DNA of 14,284 nt. Origin: DATKQY01 sp035532475 (lineage in GTDB: Bacteria > Actinomycetota > Acidimicrobiia > Acidimicrobiales > Bog-793). The DNA is taken from contig DATKQY010000058.1 of NCBI GenBank assembly GCA_035532475.1, positions 1 to 14,284 of the forward strand, read 5' to 3'. This document shows positions 6,807 to 13,634 of the stretch, one piece after another (the first letter of the stretch is position 1; the number at the start of each line of letters is the position of its first letter). Under the pieces are notes generated by a model. The model was not told the origin of the DNA and did not search any database. It saw nothing but the letters and a program-made list of their open reading frames with translations. Both the position numbers and the translations under genes were made by a program.

Positions 6807-8411
6807 GTGCGGATCGCGGCGCTCGACCTCGGCAGCAACTCGTTCCACCTCCTCGTCGTGGAGGCGAGGCTCGACGGGAGCTTCGTCCCCCTCGCCCGGG
6901 AGAAGGAGATGCTCCGCCTCGGCGATCTCGTCGCGCGCACGGGGAGCATCGGCGAGCGGGCAACCCGATCGGCGGTCGAGGTCATCCGGCGCTTCAAGGC
7001 GCTCGCCGATGCCCAGCGCGTCGACGAGGTGGTCGCGCTCGGCACCGCTGCGATCCGTGAGGCGCTCGACGGGGGCGCCTTCGTCGACACGGTACGCGCC
7101 GAGACCGGTGTCGAGATCGAGGTCGTCGACGGCGTGCGCGAGGCCCGGCTGATCTTCACCGCGATCCGCTCGAGCGTGCTGATCGACCCCGGGCCGGCGC
7201 TCGCCGCCGACCTCGGCGGTGGCAGCCTCGAGCTGATGGTCGGCGACCGCACGGGGCTGTCGTTCGCGGCCAGCCTCCACCTCGGGGTGGGGCGGCTCAC
7301 CGCGGAGCTCGTCTCCTCCGATCCGCCGGGTGCGAAGGACCGGGAGCGCCTGCACCAGCGCATCGCCTCGGAGCTCGCGCCGGTGCTCGCCGAGATCGCC
7401 GACCTCAAGCCGACGATGCTCATCGGCTCCTCGGGGACCTTCGTGTCCCTCGCCCGCATGGCGGCGGCGATGCGGGACGGCTCGCTGCCCGAGACCGTGA
7501 ACCAGCTGACGGTGAGCGCGAAGGACCTGGCCGCGGTGTCGGCGAAGATCTTCGAGCTGACCGTCGACGAGCGCGCCAAGCTGGCCGGCTGCGACGCCCG
7601 ACGCGCCGAGCTCGTCCCCGCCGGCATCTCGGTGCTCGGGCACCTCATGGCCGAGACGGGGTTGAGCGAGCTCACGGTCAGCGAGTGGGCGCTTCGCGAG
7701 GGGATCGTGCTCACCGCGATCGGCGCGCACGACCCGGCGGAGCTCGGCAGCGACCCCCGTGCGTTGCGCCGCTCGTCCGTCCTCGCCCTCTGCCGGCGAT
7801 CGAACTGGCGCCAACGGCACGCCCGCCAGGCCGCCTCGCTCGCGATACAGCTGTTCGACGCGACCGCGGACCTCCATCGCCTCGGGCCCGAGGAGCGGGA
7901 GCTGCTCGACCTCGGCGCCCTGCTCCACGACATCGGCGAGCACGTCAGCAGGTCGGGCCACGACCGCCACACGGCGTACCTGATCGAGAACGGCGGTCTG
8001 CGGGGCTTCTCGCCGGACGAGGTACGGATCCTCGCGGTCCTCGGTCGCTTCCACATCCGTGGCACGCCGAAGCCGAGCTACGAGCCGTTCGGCGCACTCG
8101 GGCCGGGGGACCGCTCGCGTGCGGTCACGTTGACGGCACTGCTGCGGATCGCGGATGCGCTCGACGCCACGCACTCCTCCGTCGTCGAGACCGTGGCGAG
8201 GGCCGGGAAGCCGCCGCCGAGGCACGGCAGGCCGGACGCCGTCGTCCTGCACGTGCGGGCGCGGGGCGACACTGAGCTCGAGGAGTGGATGGTCCGGCGC
8301 AAGCAGGAGCTGTTCGAGCGCAACTTCGACACGTCGCTGTCGCTCGAGGTCGAGCGCATCGCCCGGGGCGATCTCGACCTGGCCCACGCCGAGGGCGCGG
8401 GACTGGGCTGA
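6807..8411 (+). CDS. ppx: Exopolyphosphatase / Ppx-GppA family phosphatase with C-terminal HD-type domain
   Basis: Members hydrolyse terminal phosphates from polyphosphate and in some cases convert pppGpp to ppGpp. The 534-residue product has two actin-like (ASKHA) lobes: DLGSNSFHLLV (7-17), ALGTAAIREAL (77-87), EVVDGVREARLIF with E112 aligned to the catalytic E121 of E. coli Ppx, ADLGGGSLEL (134-143), GVGRL, and IGSSGTFVSLARM (206-218). The helical C-terminal part has an HD motif, ALLHDIGEHVSRSGHDRHTAYLIEN (H374, D375), closely like the end of E. coli Ppx, where the cognate histidine is followed by Glu. GTG 6807 lies 10 nt after the ppk stop and begins directly at the first motif, so the start is secure. 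No strong Shine-Dalgarno is visible, suggesting coupled translation. Sequence alone does not tell exopolyphosphatase from pppGpp phosphatase, but pairing with ppk favours the former. Confidence 0.92.
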   Translation: MRIAALDLGSNSFHLLVVEARLDGSFVPLAREKEMLRLGDLVARTGSIGERATRSAVEVIRRFKALADAQRVDEVVALGTAAIREALDGGAFVDTVRAETGVEIEVVDGVREARLIFTAIRSSVLIDPGPALAADLGGGSLELMVGDRTGLSFAASLHLGVGRLTAELVSSDPPGAKDRERLHQRIASELAPVLAEIADLKPTMLIGSSGTFVSLARMAAAMRDGSLPETVNQLTVSAKDLAAVSAKIFELTVDERAKLAGCDARRAELVPAGISVLGHLMAETGLSELTVSEWALREGIVLTAIGAHDPAELGSDPRALRRSSVLALCRRSNWRQRHARQAASLAIQLFDATADLHRLGPEERELLDLGALLHDIGEHVSRSGHDRHTAYLIENGGLRGFSPDEVRILAVLGRFHIRGTPKPSYEPFGALGPGDRSRAVTLTALLRIADALDATHSSVVETVARAGKPPPRHGRPDAVVLHVRARGDTELEEWMVRRKQELFERNFDTSLSLEVERIARGDLDLAHAEGAGLG

Positions 8412-8418
8412 GGCCCGT

Positions 8419-8438
8419 GCCCGGCCGCCCGGCCGGGC
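8419..8438. terminator. Perfect GC hairpin between convergent ppx and UPF0104 genes
   Basis: GCCCGGCC and GGCCGGGC form a perfect 8-bp stem around the 4-nt loop GCCC. It begins 8 nt after the ppx stop, within the 60-bp gap before the convergent gene's stop. There is no T-run on either strand, so it would be a non-canonical, possibly bidirectional terminator or transcript-end stabiliser, as is common in high-GC Actinomycetota. Confidence 0.55.
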
Positions 8439-8471
8439 GACAGCGCCCACCTGCCGCCCCGTCGTTCGGGC

Positions 8472-9995
8472 CTAGGGATCGGTGCTCCGCCGACCGGGGC
8501 GCTTCGCCTCCTTCGCGGACGGCTCGTCGGTGCGTTCATCGGCCGGCGGCGGGCGCCCGCCGCGGACCCGGGGCGCGCCGGGAGCGGCTCCGCCCTTGCG
8601 GGCGCCGTTCGTCCGGCGGCGCGCCGCCCCGACGTGCTCATCGGCTCCGGCGGGCGAGCCCGCGGGGCTCGCCTCCTCGGCCATGTCGTGCAGGGCACGC
8701 CGGCGCGCCCGGAGGCCGGCGCCGCGGGGGACCTTCAGCGAGATGTACGCGGCCGCGCCGACCGGGATCGGCAGCCAGAAGTTGACCAGCCGCCAGCCGA
8801 TGACGCCGAGGTAGGCGGTGTACTTCGTCAGCCCGAAGCTGACGAGGAGGGCGGGTGCGGAGGCGTCGATCACGCCGAGGCCTCCCGGGGTGATCGGCAG
8901 CACCGCGAGGACGTTGGCGATCCCGTAGGCGGCGAAGAGCTCGATCGGGTTCACGAAGCGACCGAGCGCCCCGATGAAGGCCAGGAGCGACGCCGCGTCG
9001 AGCAGCCAGTTGAGCATCGCCCACAGGATCGCCCGCTTCAGCTGCCGGCGGTCGCGTGCCAGCTCGCGAAGCGACCCCCCGATGTGGCGCACGATGCGCT
9101 CCAGACGCTCCTCGCCGACGCCGGGGATCCGGCGGCCGATCGCCCGGACGATGCGTGCCGCGCTGTCCTCGCCCCGGGTGAACGCGACGACCAGCGCGCC
9201 GACCGCCAGCAGCGCCAGCATGCTGACCAGCGCGACGACGACGTAGATCGGGTGGAACCCGGCGAGGGGGATCGAGACGACGAGGGAGAACCAGAGCATG
9301 ACGTTGAGCACCACCGCCGAGCCGATCCCCTGCGTCGCCATCGCGAAGCCGGCGTCGGAGCCCTGCACCCCGTTGGCCGTCATCAGTCGGTAGCCGAGGC
9401 TCGCGCTGCCGGCGGTGCCGGCGGGTATGACGTGCGCGACCGCGGTCGTGGCGAGGTCGATGCGGAAGATCGTCCAGATCCCCGGGCCGCCGCCGGGGAG
9501 CAACGTGCGCGTCAGCATCGCGTACGCGAACAGCGCCAGGCCCTCGAGCACGATCCCGGCGATGAGCCAGCCGACGTTGAGGTTGTGCAGGAGCGAGAGG
9601 TGCTTCCTCGCCAGCACGAACTCCGGCACGACGAGGTACTCGATGACGAGCAGGACGATGAAGATGACGATCCCGTGCCGGAGCGGCGCGGGGATCATCG
9701 ACCGCCAGCTGCGGCGCGCCTTCGGCCCGCCGTCGGGCCCCCCGGTCTCGGGGGTGGCGCCCGGTCCGAACGCCGTTGCGATCTCGGCGCTCACCGCCGC
9801 CGGCGTGACCTCGGCGGTGGCGGCCGAGGCGTCGATCTCCGCGGTCGCGGCGGCGTCGGGCCCGTCGGCGGCTCCGGTCGCGTCGGGGACGCCCTTGGCG
9901 GCGGGCGGCTCGCCCTCGTCGGCCGGGCCGCCGCCGCGCACCTCGGGCACCGGCGACGCGCCGGACCCGCGACGCTGCGCACCTCGTCCCGGCAT
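8472..9995 (-). CDS. UPF0104 / LPG-synthase transmembrane-region family protein with long disordered tails
   Basis: The 507-residue product has three parts. Residues 1-100 are low-complexity (Ala, Gly, Pro, Asp). Residues 101-425 are a polytopic core with about eight hydrophobic segments. Residues 426-507 are a basic Arg/Pro/Gly tail. The core fits the LPG_synthase_TM family (PF03706, UPF0104). It shows DLATTAVAHVIPAGTAGSASLGYRL (180-204), LNWLLDAASLLAFI (328-341), YGIANVLAVLPITPGGLGVIDA (357-378) and WRLVNFWLPIPVG (401-413). In MprF this module flips aminoacylated phosphatidylglycerol. Stand-alone members have no settled substrate, and the synthase domain is absent here. The ATG at 9995 was chosen because it is preceded by a run of G and a weak -10-like hexamer; upstream codons show no conserved sequence. 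The divergent gene makes a lipid-linked sugar donor, so a lipid or glycolipid transport role is a reasonable but unproven inference. Confidence 0.82.
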   Translation of the reverse strand: MPGRGAQRRGSGASPVPEVRGGGPADEGEPPAAKGVPDATGAADGPDAAATAEIDASAATAEVTPAAVSAEIATAFGPGATPETGGPDGGPKARRSWRSMIPAPLRHGIVIFIVLLVIEYLVVPEFVLARKHLSLLHNLNVGWLIAGIVLEGLALFAYAMLTRTLLPGGGPGIWTIFRIDLATTAVAHVIPAGTAGSASLGYRLMTANGVQGSDAGFAMATQGIGSAVVLNVMLWFSLVVSIPLAGFHPIYVVVALVSMLALLAVGALVVAFTRGEDSAARIVRAIGRRIPGVGEERLERIVRHIGGSLRELARDRRQLKRAILWAMLNWLLDAASLLAFIGALGRFVNPIELFAAYGIANVLAVLPITPGGLGVIDASAPALLVSFGLTKYTAYLGVIGWRLVNFWLPIPVGAAAYISLKVPRGAGLRARRRALHDMAEEASPAGSPAGADEHVGAARRRTNGARKGGAAPGAPRVRGGRPPPADERTDEPSAKEAKRPGRRSTDP

Positions 9996-10001
9996 CCCCC
10001 C

Positions 10002-10007
10002 ATGCTT
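10002..10007 (-). promoter_or_regulatory. Weak -10-like hexamer (AAGCAT) before the UPF0104 gene
   Basis: On the minus strand AAGCAT (A at 2 and T at 6, but not T at 1) is followed by six G and then the ATG at 9995. The geometry resembles the better leaderless promoters of this window, but the hexamer is degenerate. The G-run could instead be part of a ribosome-binding site, although it directly abuts the start. Confidence 0.25.
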
Positions 10008-10077
10008 GCACGTCGGACGAGGAGCGACGCTGTTCTCGCAGCTCGCGGCGCTGGGTGCCACCGCCGGTGCGCGCCCC

Positions 10078-10202
10078 GGCGCCAGCTGTTCGCTCCCCCA
10101 GGTGCCAGCGGGGCGGGCACCGCGCCCCGGCGCCCCGATCGCCGGCGAGGGCCCGCCCGGGGCCCCGGCGCGGCTCGCGGCCGACCGCTGAGGCGCCAGC
10201 TG
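10078..10202. repeat. 11-bp direct repeat in the divergent spacer between the UPF0104 and GT2 genes
   Basis: GGCGCCAGCTG occurs at 10078-10088 and at 10192-10202. The second copy touches the CTGACC hexamer (10200-10205) that could be the -35 box of the GT2 promoter, so a regulator site is possible. A 10-of-11 match also lies inside menG coding sequence (12943-12952), which weakens the case. The rest of the 240-bp spacer (9996-10235) is GC-rich with no convincing reading frame or RNA gene. Confidence 0.3.
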
Positions 10203-10221
10203 ACCTGCGGTGCGGCCCGGC

Positions 10222-10227
10222 TAGGGT
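10222..10227 (+). promoter_or_regulatory. -10 box (TAGGGT) of a probable leaderless promoter for the GT2 gene
   Basis: TAGGGT is followed by 8 nt and GTG 10236. A CTGACC hexamer at 10200-10205, 16 bp upstream, is an acceptable -35 box, making this the most complete promoter in the window. No Shine-Dalgarno lies before the GTG. If GTG 10242 is the true start, a 6-nt leader would result. Confidence 0.6.
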
Positions 10228-10235
10228 TAGCGCCT

Positions 10236-10991
10236 GTGCGCGTGCTCGTCGTCCTGCCGACGTACAACGAGGCGGCGAACATCGTCCGTATCCTGGAGGC
10301 GGTGCGGGTCGCGCTGCCCGAGGCGAACGTCCTCGTCGTCGACGACTCGAGCCCCGACTCGACGTCCAAGCTGGCGCTCGAGGCGGCCGAGCGTCTGGGG
10401 CAGGTCGACGTGGTCGTCCGGCCCGAGAAGAACGGCCTCGGTCAGGCCTACCGCGCCGGCTTCGCCTGGGGCCTCGAGCGCGGCTACGACGCCCTCGTCG
10501 AGATGGACTCGGACTTCTCCCACGACCCGGCCGCGCTCCCGTCGCTCGTCGCGCCGTTGGGCGACGGCGTCGAGCTGACCATCGGCTCGCGCTACGTGCC
10601 CGGCGGGGAGATCCCGGACTGGTCCTTCTCGCGGCGGATGATCTCACGCGGCGGCAACCTCTATGCCAAGGTGCTCCTCGGGCTCGGCGTCGAGGACTCG
10701 ACGGCCGGCTTCAGGGCCTACGCGGCGAGCCTGCTCCGCCGGATCGACCTCGCGAGCGTGCGCGCCGACTCCTACGGCTTCCAGGTCGAGATGACCTACC
10801 TGTCGATGCGCGCCGGAGCCGAGATCCGTGAGGTGCCGATCCGCTTCGTCGACCGCAAGGAGGGCGTCTCGAAGATGTCCGGCCACACGGTGAGCGAGGC
10901 CTTGGCGCTCGTCACGACGCTCGGCGCGAAGCGCCTGCTGCGCCCGTCGCTCAGGCGGGAATCGGCGCCGAGCACCGCCTCGCGCGTCTGA
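10236..10991 (+). CDS. Polyprenol (dolichol)-phosphate mannosyltransferase-like GT2 glycosyltransferase
   Basis: This 251-residue enzyme is probably cytosolic or membrane-peripheral. It would transfer a sugar, typically mannose from GDP-mannose, to polyprenyl phosphate, giving a lipid-linked donor used on the outer face of the membrane. It follows DPM1-like enzymes along its length: VLPTYNEAANI (6-16), VVDDSSPDSTS (34-44), EKNGLGQAYRAGFAWGL (64-80), EMDSDFSHDP with the metal-binding DSD at 91-93, IGSRYVPGG (116-124), SRGGNLYAKVLLGL (137-150), and EDSTAGFRAY. It ends with a basic FVDRKEGVSKMS loop (204-215). There is no C-terminal membrane domain, so it resembles the catalytic domain of mycobacterial Ppm1. 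GTG 10236 was preferred over GTG 10242 because of the -10 spacing. It is divergent from the UPF0104 gene and ends 22 bp from the convergent menF. The sugar is inferred from family resemblance. Confidence 0.88.
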   Translation: MRVLVVLPTYNEAANIVRILEAVRVALPEANVLVVDDSSPDSTSKLALEAAERLGQVDVVVRPEKNGLGQAYRAGFAWGLERGYDALVEMDSDFSHDPAALPSLVAPLGDGVELTIGSRYVPGGEIPDWSFSRRMISRGGNLYAKVLLGLGVEDSTAGFRAYAASLLRRIDLASVRADSYGFQVEMTYLSMRAGAEIREVPIRFVDRKEGVSKMSGHTVSEALALVTTLGAKRLLRPSLRRESAPSTASRV

Positions 10992-11013
10992 CCCGCGCCG
11001 GCGGCCCGAGCCC

Positions 11014-12360
11014 TCAGGGGCGGACCGCCGCGGCGAGCAGCGCCTGCAGCTTCAGCTGGGTCTCGGCGAGCTCGGCGGCGGGGTCGGAGCCCTCGACGAT
11101 CCCGACGCCGGCGATCAGGCGGGCGTCGCCGCCGTCGAGGATGGCGCTGCGGATGCCGATCCACCACGCGCCGTCGCCGGCCGAGTCGACCCAGCCGACC
11201 GGCCCGGCGTAGCGGTCCCGGTCGAGCTCCTCGGCCTTGGCGAGGTACTCGAGCGCCGGCTCGCGGGGCCAGCCGCCGACCGCCGGCGTGGGGTGCAGCG
11301 CCGCCAGGAGCTCGAGGACGCCCGGCGACCCCGACCCGACCTCTCGAAGCGTGGCGCGGACCGGGCTCGCGAGGTGCGCCACGTTGCGCAGCTCGAGCAG
11401 GTGGGGCACGTCGGGCACCTCGACGCGCGCGCACCACGGCCGGAGCGCCTCGACGATCGCGTCGACGACGATCCGGTGCTCGTTGCGCTCCTTCTCCGAG
11501 GCGAGCAGCTCGGCGGCGAGGCGCGCGTCCTCGTCGGGGTCGCCGCTGCGGGCGACCGTGCCGGCGAGCGGCTGCGAGGTCACCTCGGCGCCCCGCCGGC
11601 GGCAGAGCAGCTCGGGGCTCGCGCCGACGAAGCCGTCGATCGCGAACGCCGCGCAGGACGGGTGCAGGGCGCGCATCCGCCGGAGCAGGTCGTGCTGGCG
11701 GAAGGGCCGGTTGGCGTGGACGGCGACCTCGCGCGCGAGCACGACCTTGTCGAACGCGCCCGAGCGAATCGCCTGCAGGGCGAGGTCGACACGCTCGCGG
11801 AAGTCGGCGTGGGGCCGCACCGAGACGAGCTCGAAGGTGTCAGGCGGCTCGCTCGGCGGCCAGGGCGGCGGCGGCGGCGCGTCCTCGGCGAAGGGGAAGC
11901 CGGCGAGGAGCTGCTCGAGCTCGTCGGGCGTGCCGACCGCGGTGGCGGTCGTCCTCCCGTGATCGTCGTGGACCACCGAGACGGCCGGGACGACGAGGCT
12001 CGTCGTGGCGTTGCGGTCGAAGCCGAGCGCGCCGAGGGCGAGTGGCCCCCTGCTGAGCCCGTCGGGCGCCGGGCCCGTCCGCTCGAGCGCGGGGATCGCG
12101 GCGAGAAGGGCGGTCGCCTGGCTGGCGCACCCCGGCTCCGCCAGCCCGTAGGTGAGCTCCATCAGCGCCGCCTCGCCCCAGGTGAGGACCGCGGCGCCGT
12201 CGCGCTCGAGCACCCGGCCGCGCTCGAAGGCGACCCTACGGGCCGACTCGAGCGCGCCCTCCCCGAGCGGCTGCGTGCTCCAGCGCAGCGCCGCCGGCGA
12301 GCGGTCCTCGCCGGAGGCCGGCGCGACGAGGCGCGCCGCGGGCTCGCGGGCCGCCCTCAC
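11014..12360 (-). CDS. menF: Isochorismate synthase
   Basis: This enzyme converts chorismate to isochorismate, the first committed step of menaquinone (or siderophore or salicylate) synthesis. The 448-residue product has a variable N-terminal half with a proline-rich linker at 161-173, then the chorismate-binding domain. That domain shows DKVVLAREV with the general-base lysine (K205), FVGASPELL with E250, QPLAGTVARSG (263-273), and SEKERNEHRIVVDAI (288-302) with a metal-ligand glutamate. LHPTPAVGGWPREPAL (355-370), YAGPVGWVDSAGDGAWWIGIRSA (384-406) and AGVGIVEGSDPAAELAET (417-434) complete it. The TPAVGG motif fits isochorismate synthases better than anthranilate or aminodeoxychorismate synthases. 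GTG 12360 overlaps the menG stop as GTGA, supporting a coupled menG-menF unit. That context favours menaquinone over siderophore synthesis. It converges on the GT2 gene with a 22-bp gap and no clear terminator. Confidence 0.92.
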   Translation of the reverse strand: MRAAREPAARLVAPASGEDRSPAALRWSTQPLGEGALESARRVAFERGRVLERDGAAVLTWGEAALMELTYGLAEPGCASQATALLAAIPALERTGPAPDGLSRGPLALGALGFDRNATTSLVVPAVSVVHDDHGRTTATAVGTPDELEQLLAGFPFAEDAPPPPPWPPSEPPDTFELVSVRPHADFRERVDLALQAIRSGAFDKVVLAREVAVHANRPFRQHDLLRRMRALHPSCAAFAIDGFVGASPELLCRRRGAEVTSQPLAGTVARSGDPDEDARLAAELLASEKERNEHRIVVDAIVEALRPWCARVEVPDVPHLLELRNVAHLASPVRATLREVGSGSPGVLELLAALHPTPAVGGWPREPALEYLAKAEELDRDRYAGPVGWVDSAGDGAWWIGIRSAILDGGDARLIAGVGIVEGSDPAAELAETQLKLQALLAAAVRP

Positions 12361-13127
12361 CTCGGCGGCTCGCCGCCGCGCCCGTGCGGGCCGTCCAGGA
12401 GCGCCCGTGCCCCGGCCCGCGTCGCCGTGACGACCTGGGCGATCCCGCCGGAGAGGCGGTGCTGGTCGACGGCGACGAAGCCCGCGTCGTCGAGGAGCGC
12501 GCGCATCTGCTCGAACGAGGGCAGGTACGCGAGCGATCGCGGCAGGTAGCGGTAGGCGGAGGCCTCGGAGAGGGCGGCGCCGATGCGCGGCACGACCACG
12601 TTCGTCCAGATGCGGTGGCCGAGCCGGAGCGGCGCGGCCCTCGGCGTGTCGACCTCGAGCAGGGCGAGGCGCCCGCCCGGGCGCAGCACGCGGGCCGCCT
12701 CGGCGAGCACCGCCGGGATGTCGGCGAAGTTCCGCACGGCGAAGCCGCTCACGACCCCGTCGAGGCTGCGGTCTGCGAGGGGGAGCGCCGAGCCGTCGGC
12801 CTGCACCAGGGGCGCGCCCCCGGCGCGGGCCGCGGCGAGCATCCCGAGCGACAGGTCGGCACCGAGGGCCGGCAGGCCGATCGCCCGGAGTTCGCGGGCG
12901 AGGTCGCCCGTGCCGCAGGCGAGGTCGAGCACCCGCGACGAGGGCGCCAGCTCCAAAAGGGCGACGGTGCGGCGCCGCCAGCCGCGGTCGAGTCCGAGGG
13001 TCATCAGGCGGTTGACGAGGTCGTAGCGGGGGGCGATGGCGTCGAACATCGCATGCACCATCGCGACCTTCGCCTCGCCGACGGGCAGCTCGCCGTCCGC
13101 GCCGAACCCGCCCGGGCCGGCTGCCAC
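12357..13127 (-). CDS. menG: Demethylmenaquinone methyltransferase (UbiE/MenG family)
   Basis: This SAM-dependent methyltransferase converts demethylmenaquinone to menaquinone, the last step of the pathway. The 256-residue product is close to the usual 230-260. It shows MFDAIAPRYDLVNRLMTLGLDRGWRR (27-52), the SAM-binding motif VLDLACGTGD (67-76), ADLSLGML (90-97), and GFAVRNFADIP (128-138), followed by EAARVLRPGGRLALLEV (143-159). The family signature AYRYLPRSLAYLP is at 191-203. The frame stays open upstream for another 144 codons, but that part lies over the small membrane gene. GTG 13127 was chosen because a GGAG sits 6 nt upstream and no conserved sequence precedes it. ATG codons at 13061 and nearby would cut close to the first conserved motif. 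The stop overlaps the menF start by 4 bp. Confidence 0.93.
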   Translation of the reverse strand: MAAGPGGFGADGELPVGEAKVAMVHAMFDAIAPRYDLVNRLMTLGLDRGWRRRTVALLELAPSSRVLDLACGTGDLARELRAIGLPALGADLSLGMLAAARAGGAPLVQADGSALPLADRSLDGVVSGFAVRNFADIPAVLAEAARVLRPGGRLALLEVDTPRAAPLRLGHRIWTNVVVPRIGAALSEASAYRYLPRSLAYLPSFEQMRALLDDAGFVAVDQHRLSGGIAQVVTATRAGARALLDGPHGRGGEPPR

Positions 13128-13133
13128 CGTCGT

Positions 13134-13137
13134 CTCC
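13134..13137 (-). promoter_or_regulatory. Ribosome-binding site (GGAG) deciding the menG start
   Basis: On the minus strand GGAG is followed by 6 nt and the GTG at 13127. It lies in the 29-nt gap after the stop of the small membrane gene. It is the clearest Shine-Dalgarno in the window, and contrasts with the leaderless-type starts elsewhere, as expected for an internal operon gene. Confidence 0.6.
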
Positions 13138-13156
13138 GCCGGGGGGACGCTCCGGA

Positions 13157-13525
13157 TCAGCGGAACCAGATCTTGTAGTAGTTCCGGCTCATCGGGTGCA
13201 GAAGCAGGACGATGAGCGCGATCTGGAAGATCAGCGAGAGCAGGCCGCCACCGAGGAACCCGCCGATCGCGATCAGCAGGACGAGGGGGAGGAAGGCCGC
13301 CCCGATCGCCGTGACGTAGCCCCACTTGCGCTCGTTGGCGATCCCGAAGGCGCCCGCCAGGTCGAGCAGGAGCAGCAGCAGGGTGAGGCGCCCGAGGCCG
13401 CCGGTGACGAGGCCGACGATCAGGCTGAGGAAGGCATTCCAGTAGAGCAGCGCGACCGCGATCTGCAAGGTCTGGGGCTGGCTCGTTGGGAACCAGCGCC
13501 GCTCGGTCAACCGCCCGTGTGCCAT
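13157..13525 (-). CDS. Small hypothetical integral membrane protein
   Basis: I do not recognise a family. The 122-residue product has a polar N-terminus of about 22 residues (RLTERRWFPTSQPQ), then three or four hydrophobic segments at roughly 20-43, 46-60, 68-90 and 92-109. A conserved-looking loop IANERKWGYVTA lies near 61-72, and the protein ends in a short basic tail, HPMSRNYYKIWFR. The polar, aromatic ends and Gly/Leu-rich helices look like a genuine membrane protein and not a shadow frame. ATG 13525 was chosen over an upstream in-frame ATG (13561) because a -10-like hexamer lies 6 nt upstream and the extension is Trp/Gly-rich and not membrane-like. It sits 29 nt before menG on the same strand and may share its transcript. 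A link to menaquinone or respiration is only positional. Confidence 0.7.
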   Translation of the reverse strand: MAHGRLTERRWFPTSQPQTLQIAVALLYWNAFLSLIVGLVTGGLGRLTLLLLLLDLAGAFGIANERKWGYVTAIGAAFLPLVLLIAIGGFLGGGLLSLIFQIALIVLLLHPMSRNYYKIWFR

Positions 13526-13531
13526 GGCCCC

Positions 13532-13537
13532 AGTCTG
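13532..13537 (-). promoter_or_regulatory. Weak -10-like hexamer (CAGACT) before the small membrane gene
   Basis: On the minus strand CAGACT is followed by GGGGCC and the ATG at 13525. It keeps A at position 2 and T at position 6 of the TANNNT consensus but not T at position 1. The 109-bp gap to the upstream agmatinase remnant leaves room for a promoter, so the small membrane gene, menG and menF could form their own unit. Confidence 0.25.
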
Positions 13538-13634
13538 CCAGCTCCAGGGGCCGCCCCACACGGCACCAGGGTCGGCGGCCGGCCGGCCGGGGTCCTCCTC
13601 GCCGGGCGCACCGGCGCGGACTGGCCCCGCGCCA

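Noticed and set aside
4364..8065. Very long open frame on the minus strand opposite ppk and ppx.
   Set aside because: It is an Arg/Asp/Glu/His-rich composition shadow of high-GC coding DNA, with no recognisable domain. The plus strand holds two clearly conserved enzymes.
8634..10235. Long in-frame upstream extension of the GT2 gene on the plus strand.
   Set aside because: It lies antisense to the UPF0104 membrane protein and is low-complexity and charged. The GT2 domain begins at GTG 10236, right after a promoter.
13128..13559. 144-codon N-terminal extension of menG.
   Set aside because: It overlaps the small membrane gene in another frame and is Arg/Pro-rich. A GGAG-spaced GTG at 13127 gives a normal-length enzyme.
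13576..13589. GGCC-repeat palindrome between the agmatinase remnant and the small membrane gene, as a terminator.
   Set aside because: It is a simple CCGG run with no loop or T-tract. It is too likely by chance at this base composition.
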